From Acidobacteriota bacterium (GTDB lineage Bacteria > Acidobacteriota > Blastocatellia > Pyrinomonadales > Pyrinomonadaceae): DNA of 11,784 nucleotides. Position numbers and translations under genes: made by a program. The notes below the pieces were generated by a model, which saw only the letters and a program-made list of their open reading frames with translations, was not told where the DNA came from and ran no database searches. Numbering within the stretch: position 1 is the stretch's first letter; every line of letters begins with the position of its first letter. The stretch is from positions 1 to 11,784 of the forward strand of contig QHXH01000020.1 of assembly GCA_003222855.1 (NCBI GenBank). Direction: 5' to 3'. This document shows positions 6,081 to 11,784 of this stretch, one piece after another.

Positions 6081-8114
6081 CTAATGTTCCAAATGGTAAG
6101 GAACATTGGTTACCACGACACCCTTCTTAAAAAGCAACGCACCCTTCAAAAACAGCGTGTTCTGATTGTGCAGCAGGTTCTGCCACCACTTCGCGGGAAC
6201 GAACTCTGGCAACACGATCGTAATTAGCACGTTTGGGGATCCCCGTCGCACCCGATCCACATAGTTGAAAAGCGGACGGGCCAGGGAACGATAGGGCGAA
6301 GCTACGATCACCAGATTCACTCCCGAGCCCCATTGATCCCATTTCTCTCGCAGCCGGCGCGTTTGTTCATCGTCAAGATTCACATAAACCGCCGTCACAT
6401 GATGCGGAGCGATCGACTTTGCGTACTGCAAGGCTGCTATTACGCCGCGATGTATCCCGGATATCGGCACGATGACCTCGTGGTCGAATGGTTGTAGAGG
6501 TGCGAGGCCTTCGGTTGAAAGTTGCCGCGCAACCTCAACGTAATGCCGATGAATTTTCAGAAACATTAGGACCAGCACCGGCACTAAAGCGACCACGACC
6601 CATGCGCCATGAATAAATTTTGTAGCGATGAAAACGATCAAGACTATGCACGTCGCCAGAGCTCCTATGCCGTTTATGACCAGAGACTTTCGCCAGTGAG
6701 AACTCTTTTCTAACCTCTCGACCTCTGCAATCGTGAGCGGGGTTGATGGGATCAACCGCAACGGCTCGAGTTTCCCTGTGACGTTGTCTTCTAATCCGCT
6801 CTGGTTTCGCGTGATTGCGATATCTTTTTCCGTGACCGCTTCGCGACGCATTTGTTGCAGCGCTTTTCCTTCCTTCCACCAATGAACAACCATGCCTGAT
6901 TGCGATAGCGTAAATGAAAGAAAAACGCCGACCGCGTATAGCGGAATTAGCCTGCTGGTCTCACCGCCAAACGCCCACACCAGGATCCCCGAAAACACCG
7001 CCAGCAAAATAATTCCATTAGAGAACACCAGCCGGTCACCACGAGTGGCGAATTGCCGAGGCAAGAATCTGTCTCGGGCCAGCAGTGATGAAAGTCGCGG
7101 GAAGTCCGCGAAAGAAGTGTTCGCCGCCAGCACCAAAATAGCCGCAGTAGTTATCTGGACGAGATAGTAGAACCAACTCATGTAACCGGTGAATATGATT
7201 CTCCCGAATTGCGAGATGACTGTTTCATGCTCATGGGGATGAATCTTGTAAAGATATGCCATCACACTGGTGCCGATGAACATCGTCGCCAACAGCGCCG
7301 CCATCACCGTCAAAGTTTTTGCGGCGTTATCAGATTCCGGCTGCTTGAATGCCGGAATTCCGTTTGAGATTGCTTCGATTCCAGTGAGCGCGGCGCAGCC
7401 GTTTGAGAATGCAGCCAACAGCAGGAACCATGTTAAAGGTTGGGGATGATAGCCTTCGGCAATCTTCAGCTCGATATCGTTTGGCGCCGCGATGTGCGGG
7501 CTCAGGTAGTAACGCACCAGCCCATAGCCGATCATGAAAATAAAAGAGACGATAAACGCATACGTTGGTCCCGCGAACAGCGCTCCTGATTCGCGCACTC
7601 CGCGGAGGTTTGCGAGCGCAATGAAAGCAATAAAGAAGAGCCCGATTCCCACCCGGTGCTCGTCGATCCAAGCCCAGCGAGTGCCCACAAATGTCGAAGT
7701 GATCGCTGCGACGCCTGCGGCAATCGAAACCGAAACCGTGAGGATGTAATCGACCAGCAAAGAGGCAGCCGCTATCAACCCGGGCATTGTCCCGAGATTG
7801 TCTTTCGCCACGATGTACGAGCCACCGCCGGAAGGATAAGCATGAATCGTTTGCCGATAGCTGATCGCCACGATGATTAAGAGCGTGGCAATGCCGATCG
7901 AGACAGGGATGACGCGACTGAAGACAGTTACATCATATTTTTGAGCGACAAACGCAGCCGCGAGAACAAGTAAAATTTCTTCGGTGGCGTACGCGGTCGA
8001 AGAAAGTGCGTCGGACGAAAAGACTGCTAGCGCAGTCTTCTTTGTCAATCGTTCGTGTGCTAAGCGCGCTGTCCTGATTGGGCTACCAAGCAGCAGACGC
8101 TTTAGAGAGGCCAT
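6081..8114 (-). CDS. kimA: KimA-type potassium importer (APC fold, KUP-like) with C-terminal USP-like domain
   Basis: 677 residues: about 12 membrane segments to residue 520, then a cytoplasmic alpha/beta domain (about 540-677) resembling the universal-stress-protein fold. The N-terminus (SLKRLLLGSPI..., then ALAVFSSDALSSTAYATEEI) matches the pattern of Bacillus subtilis KimA. Residues that line up with its reported ion-site residues are Asp35, Tyr42, Asp122, Thr126, Thr244, Glu247 and Tyr393. The expected role is proton-coupled high-affinity potassium uptake across the cytoplasmic membrane. In Bacillus such transporters are controlled by c-di-AMP. The start at 8114 is set by family resemblance and a stop codon just upstream; no Shine-Dalgarno is visible. 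An amino-acid permease of the same superfamily is the main alternative. Confidence 0.85.
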   Translation of the reverse strand: MASLKRLLLGSPIRTARLAHERLTKKTALAVFSSDALSSTAYATEEILLVLAAAFVAQKYDVTVFSRVIPVSIGIATLLIIVAISYRQTIHAYPSGGGSYIVAKDNLGTMPGLIAAASLLVDYILTVSVSIAAGVAAITSTFVGTRWAWIDEHRVGIGLFFIAFIALANLRGVRESGALFAGPTYAFIVSFIFMIGYGLVRYYLSPHIAAPNDIELKIAEGYHPQPLTWFLLLAAFSNGCAALTGIEAISNGIPAFKQPESDNAAKTLTVMAALLATMFIGTSVMAYLYKIHPHEHETVISQFGRIIFTGYMSWFYYLVQITTAAILVLAANTSFADFPRLSSLLARDRFLPRQFATRGDRLVFSNGIILLAVFSGILVWAFGGETSRLIPLYAVGVFLSFTLSQSGMVVHWWKEGKALQQMRREAVTEKDIAITRNQSGLEDNVTGKLEPLRLIPSTPLTIAEVERLEKSSHWRKSLVINGIGALATCIVLIVFIATKFIHGAWVVVALVPVLVLMFLKIHRHYVEVARQLSTEGLAPLQPFDHEVIVPISGIHRGVIAALQYAKSIAPHHVTAVYVNLDDEQTRRLREKWDQWGSGVNLVIVASPYRSLARPLFNYVDRVRRGSPNVLITIVLPEFVPAKWWQNLLHNQNTLFLKGALLFKKGVVVTNVPYHLEH

Positions 8115-8155
8115 TGTTTACGCATGGTAAGCGGCCCGCGCGTAATCGTGGCGCT

Positions 8156-8198
8156 AAAAATGCCACAGCCTGGCTTATCAACAATGCCAACTGTGGCA
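8156..8198 (-). terminator. Terminator-like hairpin inside the kimA leader
   Basis: On the minus strand TGCCACAG (8198-8191) pairs with CTGTGGCA (8168-8161), with further TGGC/GCCA pairing inside, and TTTTT follows at 8160-8156. It lies 42 bp before the kimA start codon. An alternative hairpin GTGGC-GTT-GCCAC (8205-8193) uses the same bases as its 5' arm, so the two cannot form together. This is the layout of a transcription attenuator. It could instead be an ordinary second terminator for transcripts arriving from upstream. Confidence 0.6.
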
Positions 8199-8268
8199 AC
8201 GCCACTCGACGCGCGGTGCTCGCTACTTCTCGTTTCGAAACAAATCGTACAGGGGTCGTGCTTGCGGT

Positions 8269-8296
8269 ATCTTATTCCACTTCTTTCGAAAGTCAA
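8269..8296 (-). promoter_or_regulatory. Possible promoter of kimA
   Basis: On the minus strand TTGACT (8296-8291), a 16-base spacer and TAAGAT (8274-8269) form a fair sigma-70 match. It would start transcription near 8262, upstream of the hairpin at 8156-8198, giving a leader of about 150 nt. Confidence 0.5.
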
Positions 8297-8365
8297 TCTC
8301 GCTGAAGTGTGAAATGAATTGTTGTCTGATGAACGTGGGATTGATGCAGGCTAAAAACAGACCCC

Positions 8366-8406
8366 AAAAAATAAAAGCGGGCGGGGCCCTCCCACAAGCC
8401 CCACCC
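8366..8406 (-). terminator. Strong Rho-independent terminator
   Basis: On the minus strand GGGTGGGGC (8406-8398) pairs with GCCCCGCCC (8387-8379) along all 9 positions, one being a U-G wobble. GC and TTTTATTTTTT (8376-8366) follow. It would end both the candidate small RNA and any transcript reading out of the J-domain/VOC/LSm operon. Confidence 0.85.
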
Positions 8407-8464
8407 TAAGGCCACGTGTCCTCACCCCACGCGACCACTTCGCCCACCGGGGAGGCGGGCGCAC
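8366..8464 (-). ncRNA. Candidate small RNA with three hairpins and a UCCCC loop
   Basis: On the minus strand this stretch folds almost completely into three perfect local stems with short linkers. H1 (8461-8441) is an 8-bp stem, CGCCCGCC/GGUGGGCG, closing the loop UCCCC. H2 (8436-8410) is an 8-bp stem, GGUCGCGU/ACGUGGCC, closing GGGGUGAGGAC. H3 (8406-8379) is a 9-bp stem followed by a T-tract, an intrinsic terminator. A promoter-like TTGCAT-N17-CATAAT sits at 8497-8469, so a transcript of about 99 nt is expected. It does not show the GGAA loop of SRP RNA, the closing stem of 6S RNA or the core motifs of RNase P RNA. It may belong to a known Acidobacteriota RNA family such as Acido-1 or Acido-Lenti-1, whose sequences I cannot compare here. 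The alternative is a structured 3' end of the upstream operon. Confidence 0.55.
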
Positions 8465-8468
8465 GGAG

Positions 8469-8497
8469 ATTATGCACAAGTCATGGTTCTTATGCAA
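8469..8497 (-). promoter_or_regulatory. Promoter of the candidate small RNA
   Basis: On the minus strand TTGCAT (8497-8492), a 17-base spacer and CATAAT (8474-8469) match the sigma-70 pattern. Initiation is expected at about 8464-8462, immediately before the first hairpin of the candidate RNA. Confidence 0.55.
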
Positions 8498-8568
8498 CCG
8501 AAACAGTGATCTTTTTTCGTCGATTTCTGTGCTCGTCAGAGCATAATTAGTTTTGGTAATAGCTGCTA

Positions 8569-8778
8569 TTAACTTCGTTGCGGCAAGACAGATTCGATGG
8601 CGTGCAGAAGCACGATTACGACGTCATTTTCCGTGAGTCTATCCGTAGTTTTCAGCGCTACGTAGTCATTCGTCACGTCACTGATCACCCCTTCGTAAAT
8701 GCCGCCAGAAATAGTTTTGATAGTTACTGCATCGGCTCTATACCGAATCAAAAGATTCTCGATGTGTTGATAATTCAT
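8569..8778 (-). CDS. Small LSm/Hfq-like protein
   Basis: 69 residues: a short helix-like N-terminus (MNYQHIENLLIRYRADAVTI) and then the alternating pattern of an Sm fold (GGIYEGVISDVTNDYVALK, then NDVVIVLLHAIESVLPQRS). The end recalls the HAISTVVP Sm2-type signature of Hfq, but the sequence is too far from true Hfq to use that name. If the fold is right it should form a ring that binds RNA or another small ligand. It is last in a three-gene unit; its start lies 6 bp after the VOC gene's stop, and its GAGG ribosome site lies inside the end of that gene, which implies translational coupling. The candidate small RNA at 8366-8464 lies directly downstream on the same strand. The start at 8778 is the only good one. 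Confidence 0.75.
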   Translation of the reverse strand: MNYQHIENLLIRYRADAVTIKTISGGIYEGVISDVTNDYVALKTTDRLTENDVVIVLLHAIESVLPQRS

Positions 8779-8784
8779 CTCGGC

Positions 8785-9192
8785 CTATTCCTCACTCTCG
8801 AATGACCTTGTCTTGATTGTTGGATCAGCGTTCAATTTCCAGGTAACGAAAAAGAAGCGGTAACCATCCGGGTCCTGCAAGCTAACGAATCTGCCGCCCC
8901 ACCCTTCATCGCGTGGCTCGGTCACCTGGACGTCACGCGCCTTTAACCTTTGGTAAAAAGAATCGACGTTGCTTACGCCTAACACGAAATGAACGCCTCG
9001 TCCTCGCTTCAGCATCGTTTCTATTTGCTGAACCAACGTAATGCGTAATGAGCCTGATCGTACAGATGCGATCGGAGGTTGGGCTTCGCCGTTGTTTGAT
9101 TCCAAACTAAATCCCAGCACGTCACTGTAAAATTCGACTGACTCTTCCAGGTTGTTGACTTCAAGGAAAAGAAGATCGAGCCCGCTGATCAT
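8785..9192 (-). CDS. VOC-superfamily (glyoxalase/bleomycin-resistance-like) protein
   Basis: 135 residues with the paired beta-alpha-beta-beta-beta layout of the vicinal oxygen chelate fold. The first module starts DLLFLEVNNLEESVEFYSDVLGF (about 6-28). The second has GVHFVLGVSNVDSFYQRLKARDV (66-88) and the SLQDPDGYRFFF hairpin (104-115). Of the usual metal ligands only His68 is evident. The first-strand histidine and the glutamate after DPDG are replaced by hydrophobic residues, so a glyoxalase-type metalloenzyme is unlikely and a binding or resistance role is possible. The substrate cannot be inferred. The gene starts 10 bp after the J-domain gene's stop and so is co-transcribed with it. The ribosome site is weak (GAAGCAA). 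Confidence 0.88.
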   Translation of the reverse strand: MISGLDLLFLEVNNLEESVEFYSDVLGFSLESNNGEAQPPIASVRSGSLRITLVQQIETMLKRGRGVHFVLGVSNVDSFYQRLKARDVQVTEPRDEGWGGRFVSLQDPDGYRFFFVTWKLNADPTIKTRSFESEE

Positions 9193-9202
9193 TTCGATTG
9201 CT

Positions 9203-9745
9203 TCAAACTGTAGTCAGGATTAGATAGACACCATAACCTCCGCCCGCGACGATGAGCCAGAACACAACTTCCTGCAGCGCGCGAAAACGTCGCCCAGGAT
9301 GTCCCAAACTCAGCGATTCCCGGACATTAGTCATTGCCGAGTGCGCGATCATCACGCCAAACAGAATTACTCCCGCCGCTAGAATTGAAAGCGGCCAAAG
9401 AAACCAGAGGCCGTTGAAATGAACCAGCAGCAGTAAAAGTAAACCGAGAACCAGGCACATGAGCGCGCTCAACAGTTGTCCATAGAATCCAACTTCGCGA
9501 GCAGCGGGCGCTGACCGCACAGCCGCAGTGGTTGTGCGGCCCCGTCGCGTCGCGTCGTATTGCTTGCGCGCGTTTTCATCGCGCAGGACACTATAAGCTT
9601 GATTGAGCGCCTTCATGTCTTCTTCCGCGCCACCGCGATCGGGATGCCGCTGGTGCGCCTGGCGCTTGTACAGACGCTCAATCTCACGCGGCGAAGCATC
9701 TTCGCTCGCGCCCAGGATCGCATAGTAGTCAGGCACTCGGTTCAA
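9203..9745 (-). CDS. Membrane-anchored J-domain (DnaJ-like) protein
   Basis: The N-terminal J-domain (about residues 5-66) holds the HPD motif at 34-36, which stimulates the ATPase of an Hsp70 (DnaK) partner. A linker of about 20 residues follows, then three hydrophobic segments at about 88-109, 113-134 and 158-177. It lacks the Gly/Phe and zinc-finger regions of DnaJ, so it is a class III J-protein that would place Hsp70 at the membrane. The displayed start is TTG at 9745. GTG at 9736 is a good alternative and leaves the J-domain intact. Neither has a Shine-Dalgarno. The promoter -10 box ends at 9757, so the transcript would be nearly leaderless. First gene of a three-gene unit with the VOC and LSm-like genes. 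Confidence 0.88.
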   Translation of the reverse strand: MNRVPDYYAILGASEDASPREIERLYKRQAHQRHPDRGGAEEDMKALNQAYSVLRDENARKQYDATRRGRTTTAAVRSAPAAREVGFYGQLLSALMCLVLGLLLLLLVHFNGLWFLWPLSILAAGVILFGVMIAHSAMTNVRESLSLGHPGRRFRALQEVVFWLIVAGGGYGVYLILTTV

Positions 9746-9756
9746 GTTGGGTTCGC

Positions 9757-9785
9757 ATTGTAGAATCGTGAGTCGCGGATATCAA
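9757..9785 (-). promoter_or_regulatory. Promoter of the J-domain/VOC/LSm operon
   Basis: On the minus strand TTGATA (9785-9780), a 17-base spacer and TACAAT (9762-9757) form a good sigma-70 promoter. The expected start near 9750 is only about 5 nt before the TTG codon at 9745, or about 14 nt before the GTG at 9736. Confidence 0.75.
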
Positions 9786-9884
9786 TCAAACCGGCCCGCG
9801 GTCACAATTTGTGCAAGCGATAACCACCCTGCAGACGCGCGGGCAGAGTATTTAGGCGCTGAACGCAGATGCTGCTATTTTTGA

Positions 9885-10330
9885 ATGGTCATGACCCAGT
9901 CATTTCTGCCCGGAGATGATTTGATTTTTCAACTCGAAAGCGGTTTCGGGTTGTTGCGCGTGATCGCGATTGACGAGGGCGAGGGTAAGCCGGTCTGGCA
10001 TTTGATGGCTTATGAAGAACTATTTCCTGATATTGAGTCGGCAGAGACTGCACTCGGGGATCCGGCGTCGCTGCATGTCAGACGGCGATGGCTTATGAAG
10101 AACTATTTCCTGATATTGAGTCGGCAGAGACTGCACTCGGGGATCCGGCGTCGCTGCATGTCAGACGGCCGCACATGGCTCTAACCGATCGGGCCTTCGA
10201 GCGAACACCTGCCGCGCGTTTGGGCAATCGTCCACCTACGAATGACGAGCTCGCTGAATACAATAATTGGGTTAAGAGCGGCGGCACAGTTTCTGATCGT
10301 TCCGCACTGTTGATGTTGGGACTTCGATAG
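9885..10330 (+). CDS. Unknown protein gene, frame broken by an 83-bp tandem duplication
   Basis: Not recognised. With one repeat copy removed, 9885-10330 is exactly 363 bases and encodes a single protein of 120 residues, so the gene was intact before the duplication. The restored protein begins MVMTQSFLPGDDLIFQLESG and continues MAYEELFPDIESAETAL...LHVRRPHMAL. It ends with a charged segment with TNDELAEYNNWVKSGG near the C-terminus. No membrane segment or signal peptide is visible, so it is probably cytoplasmic. As it stands the first frame stops at 10184, and an open frame with the true C-terminal half runs from 10088 to 10330. It lies on the plus strand with its stop one base before the ATG at 10332 of the M1 peptidase gene, suggesting co-transcription. 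No clear Shine-Dalgarno precedes the ATG at 9885. Confidence 0.65.
10004..10169. repeat. Perfect 83-bp tandem duplication
   Basis: 10004-10086 and 10087-10169 are identical, from GATGGCTTATGAAG to GACGGC. Since 83 is not a multiple of three, the duplication shifts the reading frame of the surrounding gene. The absence of any mismatch means it is very recent or is an assembly artefact. Confidence 0.95.
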
Positions 10331-10331
10331 G

Positions 10332-11784
10332 ATGTCAACCATGCTAAGCAATAGAGGAACCACCGGTAAAAATCAGGCGCGCCGATTAGCAATCATCTCG
10401 CTGTTTGTCTGCCTGGCCGCGCTTTCCGCATTCGCGCAACGGCGTGAGCGGCTCGTCGATTCCTGGAAACCGCTTCATTACGATGTGGACCTTACCTTCA
10501 ACGATCAATTAACTGAGATCGCGGCGCGCGCCGACATCTCTGTTGAAGTCCTCGCGCAAAGTCTAACGAAAGTTGATCTCGATTTTGGCGACCTGCCGAT
10601 TGATTCGGTGCTCGTATCAGGAACCGCAGCTAAATTCGAGCGTACGCCTGAGATGCTCAACGTGACGCTGGCGAGGACGGCGAATCGAGGAGACAAACTT
10701 AAAGTCACCGTAAACTATCACGGGCACCCAAAAGATGGTTTGATTTTCGCCAAGGACGCCGACGGCAAGATCTCGGCCACCGGCGACAATTGGCCCAATC
10801 GAGTTCACTACTGGATTCCCTCCCTCGATCATCCGTCTGCAAAAGCCACCGTTACGTTTGCAGTTTCAGCGCCCCAACGCTACGAAGTTGTCGCCAACGG
10901 AAAATTCATTACGCTCACGGGAAACGCGGCGACGTCGCACTGGAAATTCGACGAAACAAAACCGATTCCTCCGTACTGCATGATCGTCGCCGTGAATGAA
11001 GGCGCGCTAATCAACTCGCCTGATCACACCACAACCAATCTGCTTTACAACGTTCCTCAACGCGACCGTGAATACGCGCCGAAAGGCTTTGCGCCCTCCG
11101 CGCTAGCGCTAGCCTTCTTTAGTCAGACGATCGCGCCCTATCCGTATGAATCTCAGCGCCAGGACTAATGACAAGATGAGCGCACGCTTCGGAATTCCCA
11201 CACGCATCGAAGAAGTAGTCGCGCATGAGATTGCGCATCAATGGTTTGGTGATTCAGTCACTGAATCGACCTGGGCCGACCTGTGGCTGAGCGAAGGTTT
11301 TGCAACTTATTTCGCCGGGCTGTTTGTTGAGAAGTACGATGGCGAGGACGCGTTTCGCGAATACATGCGCAACGCCGCGCAGCGCTATCTCAATTACGAG
11401 AAACAAACGAAGACGCCGATTCACGATGCAGCCACGACCGATTTGATGAAGCTGCTGAATCCAAACAACTATCAGAAGGGCGCCTGGGTGCTGCACATGT
11501 TGCGCTCGCAATTGGGCGACGAAGCTTTCTTCAAAGGCTTGCGCAATTACTACAACGCGCGTGCGTCAGGAAACGCTTCAACTGAGGATTTGCGCGGCGC
11601 TTTGGAAAAAGCTTCCGGCAAGGATCTAAGAGAGTTTTTTGCGCGCTGGGTTTACGGCACCGGACATCCGCGTTACCAGGTGCTTTGGGAAGTTAACGGC
11701 GACCGAACAGCTTTGAAAGTGACAGTGAATCAACTTCAGGATGGAGAAGCCTTTCTCGATCCGCTGCCGGTTGAAATCACCGTG
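10332..11784 (+). CDS. Exported M1-family zinc metallopeptidase, frame broken near 11155, partial at right edge
   Basis: Aminopeptidase-like enzyme of the gluzincin M1 family. The N-terminus has a signal peptide (RRLAIISLFVCLAALSAFA, with cleavage probably before QRR), so the product acts outside the cytoplasmic membrane. The beta-rich N-terminal domain reads in frame from 10332 to about 11154 (SQTIAPYPYES) and then hits a stop at 11166. The catalytic domain continues in another frame from about 11160: HEIAHQWFGDS (zinc-binding HEXXH) and WLSEGFATYF (third ligand Glu), then an open frame to the window end. The stretch normally between PYPYE and RTNDKMSARFG, which contains the substrate-binding GGMEN motif, is missing; a deletion of 3n+2 bases (roughly 80) fits. 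ATG at 10341 is a likely alternative start, with AGGA 8 nt before it. The neighbouring gene upstream may be co-transcribed. Confidence 0.9.

Noticed and set aside
8115..8262. Classical c-di-AMP (ydaO/yuaA) riboswitch before kimA
   Set aside because: The location is right, but the leader is short and I cannot find the conserved motif blocks. Only the terminator and competing hairpin are supported.
8366..8464. SRP RNA, 6S RNA or RNase P RNA
   Set aside because: Size and GC content made these worth testing, but the SRP GGAA tetraloop, the 6S closing stem with central bubble and the RNase P core motifs are all absent.

Overview
The window (11,784 bp, moderate GC) looks like a chromosomal fragment of a soil-type Acidobacteriota, most likely the Blastocatellia/Pyrinomonadales. 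That placement is inference: it rests on the resemblance of the proteins (class II ribonucleotide reductase, double zinc-ribbon protein, periplasmic M1 peptidase) and on the wealth of palindromic intergenic repeats, not on a marker gene. There is no sign of phage, transposase, CRISPR array, tRNA or rRNA.

Layout. 1-1744 (-): adenosylcobalamin-dependent ribonucleotide reductase nrdJ, cut by the left edge and broken in frame. Upstream at 1949-2018 lie a textbook sigma-70 promoter and two NrdR-like boxes 31 bp apart, followed by a leader of about 200 nt. 2087-2159: an inverted repeat. 2166-3810 (-): a coiled-coil membrane protein (frame broken) downstream of pspA; the two are separated by a perfect 24-bp inverted repeat. 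3811-4129: further repeats and a probable pspA promoter. 4130-5452 (-): purD. 5542-6076 (+): promoter and gene of a small protein with four CxxC motifs. 6081-8114 (-): a KimA-type potassium importer with a terminator-like hairpin in its leader. 8366-8497 (-): a candidate small RNA with its own promoter, three hairpins and a strong terminator. 8569-9745 (-): a compact operon of a membrane-anchored J-domain protein, a VOC-fold protein and an LSm/Hfq-like small protein. 9885-10330 (+): an unknown gene broken by a perfect 83-bp tandem duplication. 10332-11784 (+): an exported M1 metallopeptidase, frame broken and cut by the right edge.

How the parts may work together. Nucleotide supply (nrdJ, purD), envelope maintenance (pspA and its membrane partner), potassium homeostasis (kimA) and proteostasis (J-domain protein, M1 peptidase) are housekeeping themes with no single pathway. 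The most promising unexplained region is 8115-8800. There a candidate RNA with a UCCCC loop sits directly downstream of a gene for an Sm-like protein, and is followed by a potassium-transporter leader that could form two mutually exclusive hairpins.

Four genes carry frame-breaking changes. In two of them the missing piece is exactly the conserved active-site segment (APTGT of NrdJ, GGMEN of M1). One gene has an exact tandem duplication. Assembly error and real decay cannot be told apart from the sequence alone, so these products should be treated with caution.
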